Assembly: GCA_016209725.1 (NCBI GenBank)
Contig: JACQVO010000166.1
Coordinates: forward strand, 1 to 20,012
Direction of reading: 5' to 3'
DNA: 20,012 nt
Source of the DNA: Candidatus Methylomirabilota bacterium
GTDB lineage: Bacteria; Methylomirabilota; Methylomirabilia; Methylomirabilales; 2-02-FULL-66-22
Position numbers and translations under genes: made by a program
Notes under the pieces: generated by a model
What the model was told of the DNA's origin: nothing
The model's input: the letters and a program-made list of their open reading frames with translations, nothing else
Database searches by the model: none
Part shown: positions 9,010 to 15,910 of the stretch, one piece after another
Layout: every line of letters begins with the position of its first letter
Numbering within the stretch: the first letter of the stretch is position 1

Positions 9010-9021
9010 TATGCTCTTGCT
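9006..9021 (+). promoter_or_regulatory. Sigma54 (-24/-12) promoter candidate for the STAS and sigma factor genes
   Basis: TGG at 9006-9008 and TTGCT at 9017-9021 keep the invariant GG-N10-GC spacing of sigma54 promoters; the whole 16-base site agrees with the consensus at TGG and TTGCW. It lies between the sigma54 activator gene and its downstream neighbour. Transcription would start near 9032, leaving a leader of about 105 bases. The seven fixed bases could also occur by chance about once in a window this size. Confidence 0.5.
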
Positions 9022-9040
9022 TCCCTCATCCCGCAAGCCG

Positions 9041-9067
9041 GGAAACTCCTTGCATTCAATGGTCTGA
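9041..9067 (+). promoter_or_regulatory. ECF-type promoter candidate
   Basis: GGAAAC at 9041-9046 and GTCTGA at 9062-9067, separated by 15 bases, resemble the GGAAC and GTC/TCTGA boxes used by sigmaE-like ECF factors. It would allow the sigma factor encoded at 9410 to drive its own operon. Box quality is only fair. Confidence 0.3.
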
Positions 9068-9137
9068 ATCCATCCGCTGGCGTCCTGCGTAATTAGGCAT
9101 GGTGCTTGCCTCACTTGACGCCCAGAGAGGGTGGACG

Positions 9138-9395
9138 ATGCTCAGGATCTCTCCCATAGAATCCAAAGATCGCGCTGTGATTTTGCGGCTGGAGGGCCAG
9201 GTCATCGGCCCCTGGGTAGACGAGTTGAACAGGTCGTGCGAGGGAGTTCTCGCCACCGGGGCCAGGGTAACCCTCGACCTTTCCGAGGTCTGGTTCGTGG
9301 ACCGAAGTGGGGTCGAGCTGGTTCGGAGCTTGGTGAACCGGCACGTGGCGCTCTTGAACTGCTCGCGCTTTGTGGCGGAGCAGCTCAAGGCATAG
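9138..9395 (+). CDS. Small STAS-domain protein, anti-sigma factor antagonist-like
   Basis: An 85-residue single-domain protein. AVILRLEGQVIGPWVDEL is the first strand-helix of a STAS fold, and VTLDLSEVWFVDRSGVEL is the strand and helix that hold the regulatory site. In SpoIIAA/RsbV-type antagonists this loop reads D-S-S/T-G; here it is D-R-S-G, so one of the two hydroxyl residues is Arg and one Ser remains. Such proteins bind anti-sigma factors or sensor complexes and switch partners upon phosphorylation. ATG 9138 has AGAGAGGG some 8 bases upstream; a longer start at 9099 lacks a site. No anti-sigma kinase is encoded nearby. The sigma factor gene follows 14 bases later, which supports a regulatory role. 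Confidence 0.75.
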   Translation: MLRISPIESKDRAVILRLEGQVIGPWVDELNRSCEGVLATGARVTLDLSEVWFVDRSGVELVRSLVNRHVALLNCSRFVAEQLKA

Positions 9396-9409
9396 GGGCG
9401 GCAAGCGAC

Positions 9410-10051
9410 ATGGGGAACGCAGTCAAGTTGGAACACGATGCCGACCTTTCGTTCGTGGAACGCCTGCGGGGCGGTGACGCGACCGCACTGGAGGCGCTGA
9501 TGGAGCGCTATGCGTCGCGCATCTATCGCCTGGCCCATGGAATCACCCGCAATGAAGCAGACGCGGAGGAGGTGGTTCAGGATGTGTTTCTGACCCTCTT
9601 CCGCAAGATCCATACATTCGAAGGGAGAGCGGCGCTGTCAAGTTGGCTCTATCGGGTCAGCACCAACGCAGCCCTGATCAAGCGTCGGGGGCAGCGGCTG
9701 GATCGCGAGGTTTCGCTGGAGGCCCACCTCCCGGCCTTCCTTTCCGACGGCCACCGGGCCGGCGACCGGGATTCGCTCCTGGCGGACTGGTCCCACACCC
9801 CGGAGGCCGAACTGTTGTCTGCCGAGACGCGGGCGATTCTGGAGCGGGCGATCGACGCCCTGCCGGGCCGGTACCGGGCAGTCGTGGTCCTTCGCGATGT
9901 CGAGGGACTCTCCAACGAGGAGGTAGCCGAGGCCGTGGGAGAGTCCGTCGCCTGCGTGAAGTCCCGCATCCATCGGGCGCGGATGGCGCTCCGCGAGCGA
10001 CTGACCCGTGCGCTCAGATCCCCTCAGGCCGCGGCAGTCCGCGCCGGATAA
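9410..10051 (+). CDS. ECF-type RNA polymerase sigma factor
   Basis: A 213-residue sigma70-family protein with regions 2 and 4 only. Region 2 (about residues 25-90) includes YRLAHGITRNEADAEEVVQDVF and the helix LSSWLYRVSTNAALIKRR that contacts the -10 element. Region 4 (about 145-200) is LPGRYRAVVVLRDVEGLSN followed by VKSRIHRARMALRERL, the -35-binding helix-turn-helix. The linker between them is longer than usual. ATG 9410 is preceded by AGGGG about 11 bases upstream. It probably shares an operon with the STAS gene. No zinc-finger anti-sigma gene is adjacent, which is unusual for an RpoE-like factor. Target genes cannot be read from the sequence; the oxidoreductases downstream are candidates by position. 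Confidence 0.92.
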   Translation: MGNAVKLEHDADLSFVERLRGGDATALEALMERYASRIYRLAHGITRNEADAEEVVQDVFLTLFRKIHTFEGRAALSSWLYRVSTNAALIKRRGQRLDREVSLEAHLPAFLSDGHRAGDRDSLLADWSHTPEAELLSAETRAILERAIDALPGRYRAVVVLRDVEGLSNEEVAEAVGESVACVKSRIHRARMALRERLTRALRSPQAAAVRAG

Positions 10052-10092
10052 GGAATCCGGGCTTCGTCGTGAGCTCAGCCCGAACGGGTTCC
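10052..10092 (+). terminator. Nested hairpin directly after the sigma factor gene
   Basis: GGAATCC (10052-10058) pairs with GGGTTCC (10086-10092) with one G-U pair, and inside it GGGCT (10059-10063) pairs with AGCCC (10077-10081). There is no T-run after it. It probably marks the end of the sigma factor transcript, as a weak terminator or RNA-stabilising structure. The rest of the 132-base gap to the next gene shows no promoter that I can defend. Confidence 0.4.
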
Positions 10093-10183
10093 CTGGAAAG
10101 CCATTTCTGAGACAGTACACAAGGGGCGCGATCAAAGTGTTTTACCAGGTCGCCGAAGTCTGGGGCAGCCGGGAGGAGACCAC

Positions 10184-11770
10184 ATGAGTCCGGACGGACG
10201 CTATGACGTGATCATCATCGGGACGGGGGCCGGCGGTGGCACCCTGCTCCACGCCCTCGCACCCACGGGCAAGAAGATCCTGGTGCTGGAGCGGGGAGAC
10301 TTCGTCCCGCGCGAGAAGAGGAACTGGGATTCACGCGCCGTCAACGTCGAGGGTCACTACAATACCAAGGAGGTCTGGTACGACAAGGACGGCATGCCGC
10401 TGCATCCCCACACCAACTACTACGTCGGCGGGAACACCAAGTTCTATGGGGCCGCCCTGTTCCGCCTGCGCCGGGAGGACTTCGGCGAGATCAAGCACCA
10501 CGGCGGGATCTCGCCGGCCTGGCCGATCTCCTACGACGAGATGGAACCGTATTACACGCGGGCCGAGCGGCTCTACCACGTCCACGGGCAGCGCGGCGAG
10601 GATCCGACCGAGCCGGGCGCCAGCGCGCCCTACCCCCATCCGGCCGTGAGCCACGAGCCGCGCATCCAGGCGCTCCACGATGACTTCGTCCGGCTCGGCC
10701 ACCGGCCCTTCCACGTCCCCCTGGGGATCATGCTGAACGAGCGGGACCGCCACCAGAGCAAGTGCATCCGCTGCGAGACCTGTGACGGGTTTCCCTGCCT
10801 GGTCGAGGCCAAGTCCGACGCCCATGTCTGCTGCGTCGAGCCCGCGCTGGCGTCCCCGAACGTCACGTTGCTCACCAACGCCTTTGCCACGCGGCTCGAG
10901 ACGGGTGCCTCGGGCCGGGCGGTGACGAAGGTGCACGTGCGCCGGAACGGGGGGAACGGCGGCGGGATCTCCGAGGTCTTTTCCGCCGACGTCGTGATCC
11001 TCTCCTGCGGGGCGATCAACTCCGCCGCGCTCCTGCTCCGCTCGGCAAACGACAGGCACCCGAAGGGCCTCGCCAACAGGTCGGACACGGTGGGGCGCCA
11101 CTACATGGGACACACCAACTCGGTGCTCCTCGCCGTTTCGAAGTGCCCGAATCCGACGGTCTTCCAGAAGACACTGGGCCTCAACGACTTCTACTTTACC
11201 TCGGAGGATTGGGAGTACCCCATGGGCCACATCTCCTTCGTGGGGAAGCTCGACGGAGTGGCCCTCAGCGCCGGCGCCCCGGCCATCACACCCGGCTTCA
11301 CCCTGGAGCTCATGGCCAAGCACTCTCTCGACTTCTGGCTCACCTCGGAGGATCTCCCCGACCCCGACAACCGGGTGACGCTGGACAGGGACGGTAACAT
11401 CGTCCTTGCCTACACCCCCAACAACCTGGAGGCCCACACGCGCCTGCGCGCGAAGCTCGAGAGCCTGATGAAGCAGCAGAGCAAGTGCTCTGTCCACGGG
11501 CACGAGTGCCATCAGGGGCTGTTCGCGCGCAGCCTCTTCATCGGGGAGCAGATCCCGCTGGCGGGCGTGGCCCACCAGTGTGGAACGATCCGGTTCGGCC
11601 GCGACCCGAAGACCTCGGCACTGGATGTGAACTGCAAGAGCCACGACCTGGACAACCTCTACGTCGTGGATGGGAGCGTTTTCGTCACCAGCGGGGCGGT
11701 GAACCCCGCCCTGACCATCATGGCCAACGCCCTGCGCGTCGGCGACCACCTGCGGGAGCGGCTGCGCTGA
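10184..11770 (+). CDS. GMC-family FAD-dependent oxidoreductase with Cys cluster
   Basis: A 528-residue glucose-methanol-choline oxidoreductase that would oxidise an alcohol or sugar-like substrate using FAD. The N-terminal dinucleotide loop IIIGTGAGGGTLLHAL is followed by LERGDF. YYVGGNTKFYGAAL is the second FAD block. The C-terminal GMC domain has GVAHQCGTIRFG with the catalytic His464 and DGSVFVTSGAVNPALT with Asn507. A Cys cluster, C194-x2-C197-x2-C200-x4-C205, lies between the FAD and substrate regions and is followed by more Cys; it may bind a metal or form disulfides. No signal peptide is visible. GGGAGGAG at 10171-10178 gives an excellent start at ATG 10184. The next flavoprotein gene begins 16 bases after its stop. 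The natural substrate and electron acceptor are unknown. Confidence 0.93.
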   Translation: MSPDGRYDVIIIGTGAGGGTLLHALAPTGKKILVLERGDFVPREKRNWDSRAVNVEGHYNTKEVWYDKDGMPLHPHTNYYVGGNTKFYGAALFRLRREDFGEIKHHGGISPAWPISYDEMEPYYTRAERLYHVHGQRGEDPTEPGASAPYPHPAVSHEPRIQALHDDFVRLGHRPFHVPLGIMLNERDRHQSKCIRCETCDGFPCLVEAKSDAHVCCVEPALASPNVTLLTNAFATRLETGASGRAVTKVHVRRNGGNGGGISEVFSADVVILSCGAINSAALLLRSANDRHPKGLANRSDTVGRHYMGHTNSVLLAVSKCPNPTVFQKTLGLNDFYFTSEDWEYPMGHISFVGKLDGVALSAGAPAITPGFTLELMAKHSLDFWLTSEDLPDPDNRVTLDRDGNIVLAYTPNNLEAHTRLRAKLESLMKQQSKCSVHGHECHQGLFARSLFIGEQIPLAGVAHQCGTIRFGRDPKTSALDVNCKSHDLDNLYVVDGSVFVTSGAVNPALTIMANALRVGDHLRERLR

Positions 11771-11786
11771 GAAGGGACCCTCTGCC

Positions 11787-13157
11787 ATGAAATATGATGC
11801 CATCATCATTGGCTCCGGACAGGCGGGGAATCCCCTCTCGGAAAGCCTGACCGATCGGGGTCTGCAAGTGGCCCTGATCGAAAAGGCCCACCTGGGGGGA
11901 ACCTGCATCAATACCGGGTGTACGCCGACGAAGACGATGGTTGCTTCCGCCCAGGTGTCCCACTACGCCCGCAACGCCGCCCGCTGGGGTGTCCACACCG
12001 GAGACATTCGGGTGGACCTCCCCAAGATCATCGCACGCAAGGACGCCATCGTCCGGAGCTTTCGCAGCGGGCACGAGCGCAAGGTCGAGAGCCGCGACAA
12101 CCTGCATCTGTATCGCGGGCACGGCCGGTTCCTGAGCCCCCGGCAGATCGCCGTCGGAGAGCACGTGCTGGAAAGCGAGCGGATATTCATCAACACGGGA
12201 ACCCGTACAGACCTCCCCCGCCTCGAAGGGCTGGACGGAATTGCTTACCTGACCAATGCGACGCTCATGGAGGTCCAGGAGATCCCGGAACATCTTCTCG
12301 TCCTGGGCGGGGGATACATCGGGTTGGAGTTTGGGCAGATGTTCTTCCGCTTCGGCAGCCGCGTGACCGTCGTTCACCGCGGCCAGGAGATTCTCACCCG
12401 GGAGGACCCGGATGTCGCCGGGGAGCTGCAAAAAGCGCTGGAGGCCGAAGGAATCCAATTCGTCCTGAACGCCCGGACGACCCGAGTGGCCGTACAGAAC
12501 GGCCGGATCGCCCTCAGCCTCGATGCGGGCAACGGATCCCAGACGCTGACGGCATCGCATCTGCTGGTCGCCACCGGGCGGCGGCCCAACACCGATGACC
12601 TGGGATTGGAGAAGGCCGGGGTGGAAATAGACAAGCGCGGCTTTATCAAAGTGAACAGCCGCCTGGAGACGAACGTGCCCGGCATCTGGGCCCTGGGCGA
12701 TGTGAAGGGAGGCCCGGCGTTCACTCACATCTCGTATGACGATTACCAGATCGTGTACGGGAATATGTTCGAAGGCAAGAACCTCACGGTCGAGAACCGC
12801 CTTGTCCCTTACTCCGTCTTCACCGATCCGCAACTGGGCCGGGTGGGCATGACCGAAAAGGAGGCCAGGGCGACGGGCCGGAAGCTGAAGATCGGGAAGA
12901 TTCCCATGACTTGGGTCGCCAGGGCCATCGAACGGGATGAGACCGCCGGCCTTATGAAGCTCATCGTTGATGCCGAGAGCGACCGGATCCTGGGAGCGGC
13001 GATTCTGGCGACCGAGGGTGGAGAGCTGATCCAGACGCTGGGCACCGTCATGCTTGCCGGCGCACCCTACACGATTCTCAAGGGGGCCATCTACATCCAT
13101 CCGACACTGGCCGAAGGCTTTTTTAGCCTGATGGATGACGTCAAACCGGTTGAGTAG
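11787..13157 (+). CDS. Mercuric-reductase-like pyridine nucleotide-disulfide oxidoreductase
   Basis: A 456-residue class I flavoprotein disulfide reductase. The FAD motif IIIGSGQAGNPLSESL starts at residue 6. The redox-active disulfide is C40-I-N-T-G-C45 in LGGTCINTGCTPTKT. LVLGGGYIGLEFGQMF is the NAD(P)H-binding loop, and GIWALGDVKGGPAFTH is the second FAD contact. The dimerisation domain ends with YIHPTLAEGFFSL, including the His-Pro pair that assists catalysis. It lacks the N-terminal heavy-metal domain and the C-terminal vicinal Cys pair of true MerA, so mercury reduction is doubtful; many such proteins are only labelled mercuric reductase. RclA-like or other disulfide/quinone reductase roles are possible. 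AAGGGA precedes ATG 11787. It probably shares a transcript with the GMC gene. Confidence 0.9.
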   Translation: MKYDAIIIGSGQAGNPLSESLTDRGLQVALIEKAHLGGTCINTGCTPTKTMVASAQVSHYARNAARWGVHTGDIRVDLPKIIARKDAIVRSFRSGHERKVESRDNLHLYRGHGRFLSPRQIAVGEHVLESERIFINTGTRTDLPRLEGLDGIAYLTNATLMEVQEIPEHLLVLGGGYIGLEFGQMFFRFGSRVTVVHRGQEILTREDPDVAGELQKALEAEGIQFVLNARTTRVAVQNGRIALSLDAGNGSQTLTASHLLVATGRRPNTDDLGLEKAGVEIDKRGFIKVNSRLETNVPGIWALGDVKGGPAFTHISYDDYQIVYGNMFEGKNLTVENRLVPYSVFTDPQLGRVGMTEKEARATGRKLKIGKIPMTWVARAIERDETAGLMKLIVDAESDRILGAAILATEGGELIQTLGTVMLAGAPYTILKGAIYIHPTLAEGFFSLMDDVKPVE

Positions 13158-13164
13158 CCTGTTC

Positions 13165-13235
13165 ATCCCCCCCCTCTCCCCCCTCTCCTGTACCCTCTCC
13201 CCACCGGGGGGAGAGGGAGAGGGTGAGGGGAAGGG
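13165..13235. repeat. Polypyrimidine/polypurine inverted repeat, terminator-like
   Basis: CCCTCTCCCC (13193-13202) pairs perfectly with GGGGAGAGGG (13208-13217) around a 5-base loop. The pyrimidine tract extends upstream to about 13165 and a purine tract extends downstream to about 13235. Such CCCTCTCC/GGAGAGGG hairpins occur as dispersed intergenic repeats in many high-GC genomes. It ends the flavoprotein transcript or insulates the VOC gene; no T-run follows. Confidence 0.6.
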
Positions 13236-13256
13236 CGGTGAGTGCAGGAGCTGCGC

Positions 13257-14330
13257 ATGAGATTCATGCAACGATCCCACCAACACCTCTACCAAGCCTT
13301 TTCGGCTCTCTACCTCTCCCTCGCCGCCACTCTCTTCGCGACGACGGCTTTGGCCCAGCATTCCCCAGCCCCCAATCCCCGGTCCCTGACCCCCGTAGTT
13401 ACTGCCGTGGAATCCATCGGGATGACCGTCTCCGACATGGACCGATCCGTCGAGTTCTATTCCAGGGTGCTTACCTTCGAGAGGGTGTCTGATGTGGAGG
13501 TCTGGGGAGACGCGCACGAGCACCTCCAGGGGGTCTTCGGCCTGCGGATGCGGGTTGTGCGGATGCGCCTGGGTGATGAGTTCATCGAGCTGACCGAGTA
13601 CCTGGCGCCGAAAGGTCGCCCGATCCCAGCGGACTCGCGGAGCAATGACCGCTGGTTCCAGCACGTCGCCATCATCGTGCGCGACATGGACCGCGCCTAT
13701 GACTGGCTTCGCCAGCACAAAGTGCAGCACGCCTCCACCGGTCCCCAGCGCTTGCCGGATTGGAACAAGAACGCCGCCGGGATCCGGGCCTTCTACTTCA
13801 GGGATCCGGACGGGCACAACCTGGAGATCCTCCAATTCCCCGCAGACAAGGGCGACTTGAGATGGCATCGTCCGACAGACCGGCTCTTCCTGGGGATTGA
13901 CCATACCGCCATCGTCGTGAGCGACACCGACGCGAGCCTGCGGGTCTACCGGGATATCCTGGGGCTGAGGGTGGTGGGCGAAAGTGAGAACTATGGCCCT
14001 GAGCAGGAGCGCCTGAACAACGTCTTCGGGGCGTGCCTGCGGATCACGACCTTGCGCGCAGGGGCAGGACCCGCCATCGAATTTCTCGAGTACCTTGCCC
14101 CTCGGGACGGCCGCCCGTACCCCGCTGATAGCCGGGCCAACGATCTCGCCCACTGGCAGACCCGCCTCGTAGCCACCGATGCAACCGCCGCAGCCCGGGC
14201 TCTGCGGGACGGGAAAGTTCAATTCGTGTCGCCAGGGGTGATCGCCATGCCTGATGGAAGGCTGGTATTCGGAAGGGGGGTCATGACCCGGGATCCGGAC
14301 GGGCATGTGATGCAAGTGGTAGAGAGATGA
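13257..14330 (+). CDS. Secreted tandem VOC (glyoxalase/dioxygenase-fold) protein
   Basis: A 357-residue protein with a Sec signal peptide: a basic, polar start, a hydrophobic core (YLSLAATLFATTALA) and a likely cut after ALA-Q near residue 35, placing it in the periplasm. Two vicinal-oxygen-chelate units follow, residues about 55-200 and 215-357. Unit 1 carries FQHVAIIVRDMDRAYDWL and DPDGHNLEILQF, while unit 2 begins GIDHTAIVVSDTDASL and ends DPDGHVMQVVER. Some usual metal-ligand positions are replaced (IGMTV, VMQVV), so not every site can bind metal. The reaction cannot be named. ATG 13257 has AGGAG six bases upstream. GTG 13242 is an alternative but would begin before that site. The stop overlaps a downstream ATG as ATGA. 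Confidence 0.88.
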   Translation: MRFMQRSHQHLYQAFSALYLSLAATLFATTALAQHSPAPNPRSLTPVVTAVESIGMTVSDMDRSVEFYSRVLTFERVSDVEVWGDAHEHLQGVFGLRMRVVRMRLGDEFIELTEYLAPKGRPIPADSRSNDRWFQHVAIIVRDMDRAYDWLRQHKVQHASTGPQRLPDWNKNAAGIRAFYFRDPDGHNLEILQFPADKGDLRWHRPTDRLFLGIDHTAIVVSDTDASLRVYRDILGLRVVGESENYGPEQERLNNVFGACLRITTLRAGAGPAIEFLEYLAPRDGRPYPADSRANDLAHWQTRLVATDATAAARALRDGKVQFVSPGVIAMPDGRLVFGRGVMTRDPDGHVMQVVER

Positions 14331-14374
14331 AGCTGACGGCCTTGCCTCTTTGGATGGGGCGGAGGTGCTTCCTC

Positions 14375-15910
14375 ATGGGATCTCAAGGACAGCTCCGCGA
14401 GGATCGCGTGACATTCAGGCGCCCACCGTGCACTTCCCTGCTCATTTCCCTCTGGATCGTTCTCGCTCTCCCCGGATATTCCCTTGGGGCAGGCCGGGGC
14501 GAAGCGGACCTGGAGGCCAGCATCCTGCGGGCCAAGCCGGGCGTCGTCCTGATCAGCAGCGAGGTGGGCGCCGAGATGACCCTCCGCTGTGGCCCGGGCG
14601 CCACCCGCACGCTGATGCCCGACCCACTGTACGAGACCGGCAGCGGTTTCATCATCCACCCGGACGGCTACATCGCGACCAATGGGCACGTCGTGGCACG
14701 CTCCTACGAAATGAACGAGCGGATGCTCGGCGACGAATTCCTGGAGAGAACGGCGGCCGAGGCCTGTGGAGCCGACCTAGCCGCGTTGCCGGAGGACCAG
14801 CGAAAGGCGCGTCTGCGCGCCATCATGGCCGATCCCGGGAATCGTATGCGAATCCGCCTGACCAAGAAGCTCCAGGTCCACCTGTCCACGGGAAAGATCT
14901 ACGCCGCCCAGGTCCTGGCCTATAGTCCCGCCATCGATCCAGATGCCCCCAGGGGAGGCTCGAAGGGTGCCGGCGGCGACATGGGGCCGATGGACACTTC
15001 CGGGAAGGACATCGCCATCCTCAAGATCGCGGAGAGCAATCTCCCCACGGTCCGGTTGGCGGCCAACAGCACGGGCCTTCAGTTGGGCGAACAGCTCTTC
15101 ATTCTCGGGTATCCGGGGGTGGTGCTGAACCACGACTTCCTCAGCCGGAAGTCGGCCCTGGAGGCGTCGGTGACGGTCGGCCGGGTCTCCGGGTTCAAGG
15201 TTGATATCACCGACCGCCGGGTAATCCAGACGGACGCCGCCATCTCGTGGGGGAATAGCGGGGGACCGGCGTTCAATCTCCGGGGCGAGGTGATCGGCGC
15301 CGCCACCTTCATCTCCACGACGTCGGAGGGCGACCAGGCCATCCAGGGATTCAACTTTCTCATCCCCGTGGAGACGGTCCATGCCTACGCGCGCCAGATC
15401 TCCCTGGTGCCGACCGCAGACAGTTCCTTCACGCAGAAATGGGAGCAGGCGGTAAACAGCTACTTCCAGGGGGATTACCGTGCGGCGGCCCGATCCGTGG
15501 AGGAGGCGGAGCGGATCATGCCGGGGTTCGCAGACCTCATGCGGCTCCGTATCGAGGCCGGGATGCGGGGGGAGGGTCAATCGGGATTCGGGGGGCGCGG
15601 CCTCACGGTGTGGATCGGGCTAGGGACCGGCCTGCTGCTAGCGGTTTTTGTCGTGGTCCTCTGGCGCGTCCCGAGGAGCAGGTTCTGGCGTCCCCGGGAA
15701 AGGGTGGAGCACATCTCCCCGGAGCAGGTTCGTCGCCGCCTGGACGGAGGATCGGCGGTGGCCCTATTGGATGCGCGCGGCGGCAAGAAGTTCACCGAGA
15801 GCCCTGTCCAGGCGGTAGGGGCGATCCGCTACGATGTTGAGAGATCGAGTCCCCAAGCGCTGCGGGTTCAGATCGCGCCAAGCGGCGAGGTGATCGTTTA
15901 CTGTGACTGA
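14375..15910 (+). CDS. Trypsin-like (HtrA/S1C-type) protease fused to a membrane segment and rhodanese domain, ending at an in-frame TGA
   Basis: An exported serine protease. A signal or anchor helix (TSLLISLWIVLALPGYSLGA) precedes the protease domain. The triad is His105 in IATNGHVV, Asp212 in GKDIAILKI and Ser295 in WGNSGGPAFN. About residues 345-400 resemble a TPR helix pair (NSYFQGDYRAAARSVEEAE) rather than a PDZ domain. A membrane helix (about 410-432) then leads to a cytoplasmic rhodanese-like domain beginning VEHISPEQVRRRL with ALLDARGGKKF. The frame stops at TGA (codon 512) two codons after the predicted catalytic Cys510, although the domain continues beyond it. ATG 14375 has GGAGG nine bases upstream. 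ATG 14327 (overlapping the VOC stop) and GTG 14408 are alternative starts. Confidence 0.85.
   Translation: MGSQGQLREDRVTFRRPPCTSLLISLWIVLALPGYSLGAGRGEADLEASILRAKPGVVLISSEVGAEMTLRCGPGATRTLMPDPLYETGSGFIIHPDGYIATNGHVVARSYEMNERMLGDEFLERTAAEACGADLAALPEDQRKARLRAIMADPGNRMRIRLTKKLQVHLSTGKIYAAQVLAYSPAIDPDAPRGGSKGAGGDMGPMDTSGKDIAILKIAESNLPTVRLAANSTGLQLGEQLFILGYPGVVLNHDFLSRKSALEASVTVGRVSGFKVDITDRRVIQTDAAISWGNSGGPAFNLRGEVIGAATFISTTSEGDQAIQGFNFLIPVETVHAYARQISLVPTADSSFTQKWEQAVNSYFQGDYRAAARSVEEAERIMPGFADLMRLRIEAGMRGEGQSGFGGRGLTVWIGLGTGLLLAVFVVVLWRVPRSRFWRPRERVEHISPEQVRRRLDGGSAVALLDARGGKKFTESPVQAVGAIRYDVERSSPQALRVQIAPSGEVIVYCD
15908..15910 (+). other. In-frame TGA inside the rhodanese active-site region, candidate selenocysteine codon
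   Basis: Surrounding residues read IVYCD-TGA-PDEATSARVAL. Rhodanese relatives with this motif commonly have Cys at the TGA position (YC-x-C-P-x-E-A). TGA differs from TGC/TGT by one base and is also the selenocysteine codon. A nonsense mutation or sequencing error would look the same, so the call is a candidate only. Confidence 0.4.

Noticed and set aside
11787..13157. True mercuric reductase (merA) and mercury-resistance operon
   Set aside because: No heavy-metal domain, no C-terminal Cys pair, and no merR, merT or merP neighbours.
11718..14315. 865-codon open frame on the minus strand
   Set aside because: It overlaps the flavoprotein and VOC genes and runs through the polypyrimidine repeat; it shows no recognisable domain.
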